Shown one piece after another: positions 45,831 to 58,959 of a stretch of 64,000 bases of DNA. Source of the stretch: Himantopus leucocephalus. Lineage: Eukaryota > Chordata > Aves > Charadriiformes > Recurvirostridae. The translations under genes were made by a program, and so were the position numbers. The notes beneath the pieces are model-generated. The model was not told the origin of the DNA. It did not search any database and saw only the letters and a program-made list of their open reading frames with translations. How positions within the stretch are numbered: the first letter of the stretch is position 1; each line of letters opens with the position of its first letter. The DNA lies in the NCBI GenBank assembly GCA_003993805.1, contig RSEF01000001.1, positions 89,817,042 to 89,881,041 on the forward strand, given 5' to 3'.

Positions 45831-48800
45831 GTGTGTTTCCATTTAAAAAAGAGGTGAATTCAGATTGGTAGATTTACAAATTCCCTCAGCAACCACCAAG
45901 TTACTAAAAGGAAAGTATCAGAATGGAACTCAGGAAAAAATCCCCCACAGTAATAGTCTCATTAAATTATATTTATTTGAAAATTTCTAGTAGTAAAGTA
46001 ATAGAATTAAACACTATTATAATTGACACCGTGGTCCATTTGTGTTTCTTGTCATCTAGTGAGAAAGAAATGAAGGGTTCAAACTAGTGCCGTGTCTCTT
46101 TAAATCCTAGTCACTCAGCTAGCCTTTGAACGATAAAAGAAGTTCCCAGTTCAGCCTGGATAGACAACCTGACACAGATTTAATAGGTTTTCAATAAGCA
46201 TTTCCAAAGAGGTGTAAATCCTATCATATCCAATTGCTCTTAACCTTTTCAATGAAATCTTTCCAACTTTCCAGAACTCGGCTCCCCAGATTTAATGAGA
46301 TTGTCTAGGACAAAAGAAAATGAGCATAGCCACCTATGCTTTATACTCAGTGAAAAACGGATAAAGTACCTTAGCTTTTCAATTAATCTCTTACTCCCTT
46401 TCCTATCCCCAAATTAAAGCAAACTTGTTTGAAAGTTGGGTCGTGGTACTCCTCTGTAGAATATGATTTGAGGAATGAATTAGTCACAACAGCTTTATGA
46501 GTCTTAATCAGACATTGGTACATTGACATTTATATACTAAAAATAACTCTTCCCAGAGCTCCCTGAATAGATCTTGCTGGATTTTTTCTAACAAATCATA
46601 AGTCATTCCTTTAGAAAAATCATATCATTACAGACTATATTAAATGCATATTGTCCCAACAACACCTGCTAAATGGATAATTCATCTTATCATGTCTGGT
46701 ATAACAGACTTAGTAGCTGTTGTTATACCATTCTTAAAAGGGTGACCATGGGAGTTACTGAGCACTGACATGCTTCTAGCTCCGCTCACTTCTTAACTAC
46801 ACAGGTAGTTTTAGGCAATCTGCATATTGATTGCAGAAATACTGGCAGGTGGTTTGCCTGATTAGGCTGAGAGGTGTCATAACCTTCATAAAAGGCTGCC
46901 AGACACTTGAAACAGAAATATCTTCAGAGTTGAGATTGGCAGAGATAACAAATCTTGTACCATCTGAATTAAAGCTGAAGTTTAGCACTAGGCATTAAAT
47001 TTGGAAAGTAAAAACATGATCCTTTAGAGTATTGCACTGCTGTAATACAGTCGCTTACAGAAAGTGACCATGTTTGTGATTTAACAACCTCCCATGTCAT
47101 GTTGCTTTTTAGCAGCAGTGTTACAACTCTTGAGTGATCTACCAAAGTCACACAGTTGTCACAGATGACCATTAACTAACCTGATGCAGCTTCCAGCTGA
47201 ATTTAATGTGCACTTTGAGCTTGTTACCTGCTGGTTCCAAAAGAGTTTTCTGTCAATGAGTGGGGGTATTTTGACCTTTTATATTGAATTTAACATTAAT
47301 ATATTTTCTTTGAAAGTAGATACAACTTCTGAAAAGACATCCAGTAGGTGAAAGGAGCAATTGATAAGGGAACAAGCTCTCTTTTGTTAAGGTGGGACTC
47401 TAAGAGTGCTTTTGAATTATATCTCAACATTGTGATTCATCCTTTTTGCAAAAGGTAAGTGAGAATGATAAGGATCAACATGAAAAGATTATTTCACATG
47501 ATTTTACAGGCAATGATGCAGAGCGCTGGAAGTACTTTTGTAACCATTGTGAGAATGGATAGAAAAAGAAAAAGTTAACTTCAACTATTTCAGACCATAC
47601 AAACCCACTTAATGTAGGTCCAGTCTTCTTCAAGCTAAACCTCGTTTGCTCTATCAAATTGTTAAAATGGTATTGAATTTCTAGTTCTTACTTTTAGAAA
47701 ACCTCATTCATTATTATGAGATGTTAAATCTGTAAGGTTTAAATAGGTTATATATAGTTTATAAAGTTTTATAAAATCTGAGGTTGAGTTAAATTTTTGC
47801 TTAGAAGAAGCTGTTGTATTATACTTTAATTTGCTCTTGCTTGAAATGGAATCTGTACTTCCACAATGAATAGACATTTTGCATTTCCTCATTGTTTTTA
47901 TTGTTGTTGTTATTAGCTTCTTAGAGAAACAGTTTGATGTTATTTTATGTTTGAATCCCCTTCAGTGTTTGTTAACTAACTCTGTTATGACATTCTTAGG
48001 TTAAGTGGTTGATACACATAATTTGTAATGCTCTGGATAATGCCATAGTTACAGAGACAATTACATTCACTACCAAACCTGCCAAACAAGAATTAAACAT
48101 TGTCAAGTAACTCTGAGTTATTTAAGTAGTTATTCTTGTGTTTGTGTATGTGTGTGAGTGAGATGCAGTAGTTCTCAAGTTATTTCCAGGTTTAAGCATT
48201 CGCCCCTAACACACCTCCTTCCTTGCAGGTTGGATTTATTTTTGCTATTTTAATGATGAAGTATGACACAATAGAAAGTGTTCAACTCTTCCTAAATTTC
48301 CTGAAAAATGTAATAGCTCAATACTTCCTGCATTATTTTTTTTTCCTGCTAAGTTTCTCTGAGCCAAGATGGATAGGAAAATACGATCCTTGGCAGTAGA
48401 CAAAAAGATACAAAGTTGCTGTGAAGCTCTCTGAATGAGAGGCCAAACTCTGTTAAAATACATTGTAGAATCAAGTTAAATCAATCTGTTCATTTGGATT
48501 GCATCAATGTGACCGTGAACAATATTTTATGGATGAAATTTTCAAGGCTCCGTGTTACATAGTGTGTGGTTTCATCCTTCAAGTTTAGTTTATATAGCAT
48601 GAAGGTAAAGGAGAGGTGAAAAGAGAATGATTTTTTGCTGTATTCTAGCGTATAAAGTGAGAAGCATCAAAAAGTGAGCTTGAAACAAAGAAAATGGTAT
48701 AACTTACCAATGTGAAGTTAAACTAAAAGATAACAAAAGTTTGAAAAAATGACTGACAAATTCGTAGGAGAAAAAAATCACGGAGCATTTCTAAATACAG

Positions 48801-51274
48801 TGGTATGACTTCTGTTTTAGGAAGTCCGTAGAGCAAGTTGGTGGACAGTAGAACAGCATATTGGGGAATAAATATATAAAGCATAGATATATCCTTTCTT
48901 GTACATACTCTTCTCTTAATATTCCCAAATTGCCAGACAGTACTCAGTTACATGGATCTTCATTGTGGCCCCATTTGTTGTGTACAGGGCAAGACCAGGA
49001 ATGTGTTTTAAAATGCATCCTGTCTCTTACAAGTAACAGACTACTATGTAAAACCCATATTTTTTTTGTTGGTAGTTGACATAAGTCTAAGAGACAATGC
49101 TATAACTTTACTAACAGAAAGCCTGATATTTAGACATGTTGGTAGTAAACATGATTCTGTATTTGCTTTGGATAGCTTTGGAGGGGAAAGTACATAAAGA
49201 ATAAGCAAGCAGACAGTATCTGATTATCTGTGAGACATATAATTTTGATATTGCATTTTTATATGTGTATTACATACCTATTTAGTTATATGATATGCAA
49301 CATCAAGATGACTCTGCAGTCAAAACTTTTTCATTTTTGAAAATAATGGTAGTGTCTTGTGAAAATGCTTCCTGTTTGTGCTAAAAACTGCATGGTGCAA
49401 CAGGGTGGAGACACACTTGCTGATCTTCCTACACACACCAAAAAGAAAAAAACAAACCCAAAATATTAGCAAAAGTGATATTTAGATTTATCTCCTGGTG
49501 CCAGAGGAAGACTGCATGCTGAGGGCCTGGATGGTCTAGATTAGGAGTCTGTTGGAGAGCACGGTGACTTTGATCTGGTTTTTTTCTGAGGTAGTAAGCA
49601 TCTGAATCCTACATATCTGCCGTGTTAAGCCAGAAATATAAAGCACTCTCCAGTCCTCTCATTTGATTTCAGGCAAGCTTATTTATTTATTATTTCAACA
49701 GCTGCTTCAGAAACTCTTGGGGAACCTGAGATTTTGGTTTAAACTCTGTTTTGTAAATCTGTGCTAAACATCCCAGAGCAGACAACATATGTTCTCAATA
49801 TGCCGGATGTTCTGTGTTACTGTCTGCTTTGCTTGGTGTATACAGCTCTTTGGTGGGGGGAAAAAAAATAAAAATGACAAGTTGACCATATGAAGGTTTT
49901 GCAGGCTGGCAAAGTAATACAGCCTAAACGAATTAATATAATTAGTGAATTAAGTCTATTTATAAAGGTGTTCCTGTCATGACATTTTTCCACGTTATTC
50001 TACTTCAATAAATTCCCACTAAAAATTCTTGTGCTATACCTGAACTGGTACCTTTATGATCAAAGGCTTCGGTTTGGCTGTATTCTGTACTCTTTTTTGC
50101 CATTTACATTGGACTCCAGTTTCACTATGGTCTATTATAAATATTTCTCCTTGTTACAAACACTTCGCTTGGCTCTTTGATGGCTCATATAAAAAGCAGG
50201 ATACCATTTTAGAACAGACAGCCAATTCATAGTGTAGAGTGCTGTCACAGTGACAGATTGAGGAGGGAAAGGTAAGCCACATAGTGCCGGTGAGTAGCAT
50301 TGGGTTTAGCCTTTCCTGTGCTAAAATCTTATATTTTAGCTATATGAGAATCAGGATTTCATGAAAATACAAGTTAGATTCTGATCTTGGTTGGACCATT
50401 ATAAATCCATACTATCTAGGCTGACTTTTTCAAATACACATCTGGTGTCCTAGAAATCTTTATTGTTGTTTTCAAAAAAGCCACAGAGGACTTGCTAAAC
50501 TAGTTAATATTATCAGGAAAAGACTTTATTCTTCTCCTAGTGATGGTTATGACAGACGGATTAGGATTATGTCAATGGACTGGAGAAAAGTGAATGCCCA
50601 TTTACAGCTTCAAAGTAGTTGTATTTTACAGAATGGTAAAAATGATCATGGACCAGAGGTCGGGGTGGGGGTGAGGAAATCAGGAACAGTCCATCGTTTC
50701 TTTGTTTTCCTGCATGTAAAGGAAATGAGCTCCTTTTGCTTCATCATGCATAAATCTAACCTAACAGTGCATTCAGAGCACTTGCAGCATCCTGCTATGA
50801 TCTATCACATTATTCTTATTTGTCCCTTCATCTGTACAACTTGAGGTTTAAGAGGAGGGCACGAGTGACAGATTGTTCAGCAATGCAAAAGGTACCATTT
50901 CCAAAATGTATCCAACAGGCAGTGGGGAAGAGATAAACTTGTAATCCCTGGTTGGTTTGCATTATTTACGTATCCCAACAATGTGGAGCGCAGCTGGGGC
51001 AGCAGGAAACCGAGGGGGTGAGAGTGCACTGCTCACATTGCTTCCTTCAGCACATTCCACTGGAGAGGAACAATGCAAGCCTTTTGGAAGCTTTAGTAAC
51101 TGACTTGCAGAAGAAAAATATCAAAACGTAGTAGAGACATGAGCAGACAGCCATGCATGAGAAAAGAGCAAAGATTCCATCTGTGTGTTGTGTTACTGGA
51201 GAGTGGAAGGCTCAGCGCACTGTCACGTGTTCATGGATGGACCTGCTATTTCTCTTATGAGATCAAATGATTAA
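45831..51274. other. AT-rich sequence, no gene recognised
   Basis: A short inverted repeat at 46698-46729 is the only structured element noted. Open frames are short and no family is recognised. Confidence 0.4.
46698..46729. repeat. 9-bp inverted repeat, 14-base loop
   Basis: The arms GGTATAACA (46698-46706) and TGTTATACC (46721-46729) are perfectly complementary. This is a small hairpin of the kind expected now and then in AT-rich DNA. Confidence 0.65.
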
Positions 51275-51316
51275 GAATGTTTCATACAGAATGTTTCATA
51301 CAAAATATTTCATACT
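51275..51316 (+). repeat. 14-bp tandem repeat, three units
   Basis: Two perfect units of GAATGTTTCATACA (51275-51288, 51289-51302) are followed by a degenerate unit, AAATATTTCATACT (51303-51316). Confidence 0.85.
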
Positions 51317-51442
51317 TAACTTAAAGCAAGTTACTCCTTTGACAGGTCCAGTTGTAGTTCATGTAACGTATTCATCAATCTGGAATGCGTTCCTGACCTG
51401 GTTTAAATGGATGTTTAAATAAAGAAGACGGGCCTTCCATCA

Positions 51443-51521
51443 GCTACTACAGCATGACTACCAGCTATGTGGCTACTACAGTAGTCATACTACAGCAGGA
51501 CTACCTGCTCCTCTGGTAGTC
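51443..51521. repeat. Imperfect direct and inverted repeat cluster
   Basis: CTACTACAG- and ACTACC-type words recur several times in about 80 bases. GACTACCAG (51456-51464) and CTGGTAGTC (51513-51521) form perfect 9-bp arms, with further inner complementarity (CTACTACAGTAG and TAGTCATACTA). It has foldback potential, and its origin is not recognised. Confidence 0.6.
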
Positions 51522-51592
51522 AAGGCGGCAGAACCAAGTCCTTTGTCTTAAGTACAGAACAAACAGAAGATGCTTGTTTGAAAACAATGCTT

Positions 51593-51808
51593 TTTTACAT
51601 AATTCTTCTTGTAACAATGTAGAGTTGGACAGTTTGACACGAGTGGGTTGTTTTCTTTTTTTTTTTTCTTTTTTTCTTTAGTGACTATGGACACTTAAGG
51701 NTTTTACATAATTCTTCTTGTAACAACATAGAGTTGGACAGTTTGACACAAGTGGGTTGTTTTCTTTTTTTTTTTCTTTTTTTCTTTAGTGACTATGGAC
51801 ACTTAAGG
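51593..51808 (+). repeat. ~108-bp direct duplication across a single N
   Basis: The block at 51593-51700 is repeated at 51702-51808, separated by N at 51701. Differences are three substitutions and one T in a long poly-T run. As at the other joints, an unmerged contig overlap is the simplest reading, and the poly-T/C tract probably caused the break. Confidence 0.85.
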
Positions 51809-54004
51809 AATCCTTCTTTTAAAGCACATATTTACCTGAACCTACTCTGATTAAGAGTTTGGCCTGGTAATTTTGTGCTAGCAGGGGCCAACTATTTTAT
51901 GTATTATTACAAGTAGATATTAAGGATAAGAAAGGATTTTTTCTGGTTTTAAAAATGGAAAAGAAGTGCTGCAATGTGTAGAATTATGTGGAGTCCTGAG
52001 TTTTGATAAAATCAGAGTGACCTGTGAAGTCTAAATATAAATCTGCACCTCTAAGCAGAAGATGGTCAGCATCTGGAGATTTGGATTAGGCCTCCTTACT
52101 TAAAAATGCTGCTGCTTCTGGTTTTGTGTTTACTTAATGTTTAATAAGTACATTCAGTATACGTAGCTATTTGGACACTGACATATGTATACACTGTAGC
52201 ATTGCTTAAGAGACTCAAACCTGAGATGGAACAGAGCAAGCTGACATAATTTCGGTATATATACACTAGGGCTCCTCTCTGTTGTTAGTAGTCCCTGTTT
52301 TGCTCTTGGGTCAGCTCATTGACACTTGCAGCTGACCTTCATCAGTACTTTCCACCCACCTACACTGGGCTGTGTATTTCTCGTTCACTTCCTAGTTATT
52401 TAAATTTTGTGGAAATATTAGGAAATTGTGGCCAGATTCAATAACTAATGTGTATTGAATGTGGCTGCTCCATTGCCATTTGGAAATTCTGACTGTACAG
52501 TGGGCACTTTAGCTGTCTGTACAAGGTACACTGGAATGAGATTCAAAACCGTGTGGAATTGTCTAAACTCTATGTATTCACCAAGAATCTGAAATACTCT
52601 GAGTTACAAGATGCCAAGCTTCAGAAGTCTCCTCACTCGACTTGGGAGCCACAGCCTGGAAAACTCTCCCAAAGAAATGAGAAAGGCTAATGATGTTTCT
52701 AAAGCATGTATTGACATGGGTGAGAAGGAGTACCTCAGCTTGGTTGATGGGCACCTCATACTACTCACACTATGATTCTAAAGACTAGTTCATCCCTTCC
52801 TCATCCAAATTTATTCCAGATTCGTGTCAGGCAGAAGGGAACTTATTAAACCATCGGTTATTCTAACCTAATTCTCCCTTCCTGAAGAAATCAGGATTGA
52901 TCAGGCTACGGTAATACCACAGCAAGCATGACCAACTTGGTAGGGAGAGTGCTCTATTGCTTTTGAGTATTGCCGCTGTCAAAACATTCTTGGATTCAGG
53001 ACTCTTTGGGTCTCTTGGAATAAGTATTGACTATGTGCCTGGATAGGGAAGGCATATTGGATGTAGGAATAGTCATCCATTAGTAACTTGAGTGCGTTCA
53101 TTATACTTTTAAGTTCTTTGTTACCATTACTGAAAGTCATACCACTTTCCAGTGATAATAGTCAAATTAGCTATCGAAGTAATCTCAAACTAATTTTTAT
53201 TTGAAATTTATAAGAAGTAATAAAATCAAGTTTTCTAAATGACTAAACTGTTACAGAATTTCAAATAATATATGTCAACATCAAAAAATCCAAAGTATTA
53301 AGGGAAAAAAAAATTGTAAATTTGAAAGATTAATGGTAAGAGAAGATTTATTTAAAAGGTTGTGTTGTAGTTACAGAGAGGGAAGTATGTAAAAGATGAA
53401 TGACCAAAGTATTAATTTGTACTGTAAAACAATCCTTAGTTGCATTTAGATCTCTGGAAGCATATAATCTAAGTCTTCACTCTAATTGATTATCAAGATC
53501 TTTAATTAGATTTGTTTTCTGGATAAATAGAATTAACTTAACAAGATAAAATAAAATAAAAAACCCCAACCCAAACAGTGATTTTCCTCTTCTACCTTTT
53601 CTTACTCGATGTGCTGTTTATGGAGAAACCCATACCTTCTCTTGCTGGAGAAGACAAATAACTTTTTGTTATTATTGCATCATGTGCTACATGTTTAGAA
53701 TACATGGCAACTCAAAAAATGAATATTGGATTAGGAATAGCCCAACAACACAAGGAATCTGCAGGTTGATCAGAGTAGTATATTGAACTGACACAGATAT
53801 GACACAAAACAATTTTGGAAGAGTTTTGACTGTCCAACAGAAGACAGTGTTAGCCTGTACGTACTAACAAACGCACACATCTTCCCCCATGAACACATAC
53901 ACCTTGTTAGAATACTCAGTTGCTTTCATGACGCTTCCTATCCAAGCAAAGCTAGAAGAGACATAAAACTTCAAGAGGAAAATCATGACTCAAGATGTTT
54001 CTAC
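51809..54004. other. AT-rich sequence, nothing recognised
   Basis: No gene or known repeat could be supported. Confidence 0.45.
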
Positions 54005-54085
54005 TACAAGTTATTCACTCAACATTTATCAGCTTATTTTAGTTNTACAAGTTATTCACTAAACATTTATCAGCTTATTTTAGTT
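54005..54085 (+). repeat. 40-bp direct duplication across a single N
   Basis: The 40 bases at 54005-54044 recur at 54046-54085 with one difference, and a single N at 54045 lies between. It is interpreted as an assembly overlap. Confidence 0.85.
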
Positions 54086-54333
54086 TATCAGTAAAAATTG
54101 GCAAACTCTCTCTGAATTTTGATCATCTATGTGTTTACACTCATCACTTTTAAAACTTTTGATGCTTCATTTGCTATGATTTATTGAGTTGCCAATGGCA
54201 ATTTTTAGAGTTAACGAGGGAAGGAAGTGCATGATTAGATAACTTCAGAAGAAGTTATCTATTGCTTAGTGATTGCTAGAGCTGAATCTGGTTCTAGCTC
54301 CTCTGAAATATGTTGAATTCCATTTAACTGTTT

Positions 54334-54343
54334 NNNNNNNNNN
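54334..54343. other. Assembly gap (10 N)
   Basis: Ten N bases of probably nominal length separate AT-rich sequence on the left from GC-balanced sequence on the right. No repeat is visible across it, so unlike the single-N joints something is really missing. Confidence 0.95.
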
Positions 54344-57300
54344 CCCTAGGAGTCCTTTTAAGAGAGATTGAGTCACCCCCGTCATCCAGTGGCCAGAACT
54401 GACACTGAAATGCTAAAGACATTGGGGCATTGGCATCTTCAGGAACCAAGCGGTGGTTACTCCAGCCATGGGGTTTTTTTGCTTGAAAGCCTGCTTTTGA
54501 TTTATTTCTGTAATAAAGAGCAAATAGCTGTAGTATCATAATGATTTGAGATTTGTTTCTAGCTAACAGGCCCCTGGTGGCCTTATAAATTTGTTATTGA
54601 AGCACATATTAAAGAAAATGGAACCTGTCCAACTGGATACCCGGCATGATTCCAGTAGGTGGTAGAAAACATGCTTCGAACCACCTGCATGAGCAGAACT
54701 GTTCCAGCATGCCTCTCCCTCTCTAGAACTGTAATCTTGCAACATTTCCATGATACCTGCTCTTCTCTATACTTTTACAGGAAAGTATGTGGACAAATTG
54801 TCTGAGCCAGAGCATCCTGGCTGGCTGGAGACAGCTCTATGGGAGGCTGAGAGGAAAAGAGGGAATATGAAGGTGAGGGAGGGATTAACCGCCCTCCCAA
54901 GAAGCAACCAAACTAATGAATAACTATGAAAGACTCTCCTGCCTAGAACATTAATGCTCAGAAATACTCAGTAGAAAATCAACATTCTCTCTCCCAAAAG
55001 CAGTATTATCTCATTCCCAGGCTTGTGGTCACGCCAGCTCACAGTTCACATCCATAAATTTATCTGTTTGACATGCACATTTTTTACACCTTAATTCAGC
55101 TCTTTCTTAGCTTGAGGTATACTTTTCAAAAAGAAATTATCTAACATGGAGGGTTCATGGATTACTGTGTATCAGCACAAGTGAGAACTGGGTCAGGCAA
55201 ATGCAGGGCAGCTGAAGTCTGCCTTGGCCCTTAAGCATCCCTGGGAGGAGTATAATTTAAATCAGGTCTTTTCTATGCTTTGCACTATGCACAATCTCTG
55301 TTGATGCTTGAAACTCTTTAGAAAGCAGAGGAAAACATAAACAGAGACCAAGAACCTAAAATACTCCACTAATATCAGAAGGTGTTCCATCTTTTGTCTA
55401 AAGTCACTATCAGGAATGTGACCCGAATCCCAAGCTCTTTCTTTCTACTACTGTATCCCTCCTATCCGAAGAAAAAGAAGAAAATTAAGTTCTACAAGAG
55501 TAGCTTTAACTCTATTCTTCCAAAACTCTTTATTTCACATAAAAGTTGTGTTACAATTCTGCATAAGCCATAAAATTTTGGGGTTAAGACTGACATGCCA
55601 GCCTTTGAAATACAGTATTATGCAAAGGGAGAAAAAGCCAAAAGAAAAGAAAGAGATCTTCAGAATGGCACTAGGCAAGCTGATTGCCTTAGCTGTGAGC
55701 TTTGTGGCTTTTGTTGTTCTTGTGTCACTATGCCACTATTATTTAAACGTAAAACTGTTGGGTTTTCATACTGAAGAAAAAAGGGGTTTGCCTGTCAGGC
55801 TTTTCATGTTGGCATTCGGAACTTTGAAAATCTGTTTTCCTCCTCATTCTGCCAGGCTAGTAAAGAAGAATTAGGTGATGAGTTCTGTATATTTGTTGTC
55901 AAAATATCTCAAGAATATTAAATGAAACTACCACTTTTTTTCTGAATATTTTGCCTCAGCATGTAGAGCTCAGTTTGTTCAGATGCAAGGATATTAGAAG
56001 GTGGACTGTTAGACTGAGCATGGCTGCTAAAATGTTATCATGCCACACAGTCAAATTTCTGTGTCAACTCTACTGGTGAAATATATTTTGCTATCAAACC
56101 ACACAGCCCAAAGTGAGCACAATTGTCAATCTTATGCACTGCAAGCATCATAGGTAACCAAATATTTTCAGTAACAGTACGCCAGGGTAATTGAGGTTAA
56201 TTATCTTCAACAACAGATGTCTGCTATTGGCACAACAATCTGTTTCCATGACAACCTGAAACTCATTTGATCTTTCTATGTTTTGAAAGCATGTATAATT
56301 TAGCTTTTCTCATGCCCAGACCCAGTGGAGAAAAAGCTTTTACAGCTTTTAATTAAATAAAAACTGTGTATACCTGGTGGACTTACATCAGAAATCTTGC
56401 ATTTGCACTGCCGTGGCTCAAAAAACTTCCGCAGATGGTAAAATTATCATGATTTCTCATTGTAAGATATTATGTGGGTTTCCTGCTATTCTGCAGGACT
56501 AGTAATAAACTCTATTCCACTCAGCGGAGCGATAAGAGTGAGTCTTTGGGCTCCAGGCCAGGCATGCAGTAGAAGCACCAAATTCAACCAATGCAGCAAC
56601 TGGCAATAAAAGAGAACAAAGCAGTCTTGGTCATCGTGTCTGCAAAGGCGATATCAATGCTTTAAGCAAAACATGCTGGTTTCAAAACAAGCAGGGGAAA
56701 TAAAACTGAAAGGCATAAATGTAAAGCTGGGTATAAAGCGACATTCCTGTCTTGGAAAAACGTCTGAGATTTCCAAAGTATTCCCAAGAGAGACAAAATC
56801 AATATTTTTTTTCATTAGATGTGAGAGGACAAAAGCGTAGTAATCAAGGGGATAAAGAAATCTAAGAGGAGTTCTGAGAATACATATTGAATGCCAATTC
56901 CACTCTAAAATCATTTGCATGGCAGGTATGTTGACTGCCATAGTCTCAACTACCATGGGTGTGGAGAGGGCCAGAATATGTTTACAATAAAGAGATGATT
57001 AAATCCTTCTACAAGCACAAGGAATCACATACATAACTGGCTGAAGCGTCACTAGTTCTGCAGTGGTTTTTTGCTGTGATTGGTTGTAAGAAAGTGTAAA
57101 ACCCAATAGTGTTATGTTTTTTATTCTTTTCTGCTAAATTATTGGTATATTTTTATTGAATCAAGATAGATTTTGTGCAGGCAGAGCTATTCCAAGGGGG
57201 GAAAAAGCCCCACAGAAAGCAAATGTACCTGTCTCACCTCAGGGGAAACAGAATAACTAAAGTCATAGCTTGAGGATGGCTTAGAAGTAGTAGTACAAAA

Positions 57301-57524
57301 GTTCCATCAGTGTTTCCTTTGGAAACAGCCACAGCTAGACTTGTGAGTACTCATAAAGACACACCAGTGCTGGATGACTACAGGCCAGGAGATATCTCCT
57401 TAATGTCCTTTACAGAACAGCTTCTACAACCTGATTTATTCTGTCTCCAAAACTATAAACATGTTGAGTATCACAACTTTGTTTGAAATGACACCACCTG
57501 TGACAGTTCATTAGAAAAAATGCT
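54344..57524. other. AT-rich sequence, no gene recognised
   Basis: An open frame at 55548-55874 has an ATG at 55665 followed by a membrane-like hydrophobic stretch, but no splice or homology support. Nothing else could be assigned. Confidence 0.4.
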
Positions 57525-57562
57525 ATTAAATTTAATTAATTTATTAATTCATTAAATTAATG
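57525..57562. repeat. AT-only dyad repeat
   Basis: ATTAA and TTAAT words alternate over about 38 bases and form an imperfect inverted repeat able to fold back on itself. It is low complexity and probably has no function. Confidence 0.6.
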
Positions 57563-57839
57563 ACCAAAGCAGCAGTATCATCTTTTTACCCATATCATAT
57601 CAATATTCTGATAGCAGAAGAGATATGCAAAATCACCTGAGAGTTATATAAATGCCTGCTAGATAGAATCACTTTGGAAATGAAAACCTATCAGCATTTT
57701 GTCAGTAGTCAGTTCCTAGAGGGTGTTAAATTCAGAGGGACAGCAGTTTTTCACAAACTGAGTGTCTAAAAATGAACTTGGAAAAGCAAGTGCCTAAGCT
57801 GGAGCAGTAACTTAGGCAGAGCTTAAGCTTCAGATTAAA

Positions 57840-58045
57840 AGCGTCTCCCATGGGAAAGGGACCAATGCCAACTGCCACCTCCCAGCAGAGTAGTCTGGGA
57901 GCTGCTCCCCAACATCACCCAGGGAAGGGGGCCACCCTCAGCTTTGCTGTCTCTAGGCTAGCCCTGAGCCCAGGCAGCCCACCCTCTGGCAGGGGAGAAG
58001 CTCTCTCAGCCCTTACACCTCTCTGGCTTGACCAGAAGCAATAGA
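57840..58045. other. GC-rich block, unassigned
   Basis: About 200 bases are strikingly richer in G and C than the flanks, and open frames cross it on both strands (a 64-codon plus frame, and a 142-codon minus frame that continues into AT-rich DNA). The peptides are Pro/Ser/Gly-rich without a recognisable domain. It is probably an old repeat or regulatory fragment. Confidence 0.25.
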
Positions 58046-58959
58046 CTTTCTCCTGTAATAATACTTGTTGATAAACGGTGATTTTCATTTTGAAAATTAG
58101 TGGGTCTTTTGATTTACTTTCATGCCAGAAGAGAATGAAAATCTTTTGAATTTTAGTTTTTGTTTGTTTGTTTTTACAAGGACAGTAACTGAGTAACTGA
58201 TAGATAAGTAAACATAGAAATAACTGCAACTGGACTTTGTAGTCTGTTGAAGAGAATAATTTCACACAAGATGTACTAGACCCCAGTTGATACGCTGCAC
58301 CCCTGTAATTTGGGGGTTGTTTTTTGACATTGAAGTCTGGCATTATGTCCTTGCTTGAAAACAGAACCTGAATCTGGGCTTGCGTTTCCTAAATATGGGC
58401 TGGTTTTGTTCACTTACTTATTTTTGGCCGTGAAATTCTATTCTAGAACATGAGAAAATTTTCACCAAAGCTGATATGGTTTCAATGTGCAGATACTTGT
58501 CAACAAAAAAAAGTACTTAATTGTTAAATTCCTTGCTACTTCTGTTCAGGTATCTCTGATAGATTTTGGGGGCCTGTCTCTTTCCAAGAGCAGCTCTTTG
58601 TCTTTTGCCTTGTAGGCATGAGTTTGATCAAGAGTCACAAGTCTTGTGTTGCTATTAGATCTGGTTACAATATGATGTTCCAGATGATGTAGAGACCTGG
58701 TGACAAACTATGTTCCACTTCAGCAAGGTGAAACGTCATTCCTTCAGCCAACCTAAAGTAAATATTTCAAGGGCATTTTACATAATGGCCGGGCTCCAGC
58801 TGCACAGATCTGTATTCATGTCCTTAGATCATCTGTCTTTGTTCATATAATCCTTTGCAGGAGCTACAGATGGAAGTAAAACCTGCTATTCTTGGTCAAG
58901 TGTCTTCAGATTTGCTTCTTACACAGTGCTCTTTTGAAGATAGTATGTATGCTTTAATT
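58046..58959. other. AT-rich sequence, nothing recognised
   Basis: No gene or known repeat could be supported before the CR1 copy. Confidence 0.45.

Noticed and set aside
49587..49596. Ten bases TGAGGTAGTA matching the let-7 start
   Set aside because: The match stops after ten bases and no complementary arm follows within the next 80 bases, so no miRNA hairpin is possible.
57915..58343. Longest open frame in the window (142 codons, minus)
   Set aside because: It joins a GC-rich block to AT-rich intergenic DNA, has no recognisable domain, and its composition changes abruptly midway. It is a chance frame.
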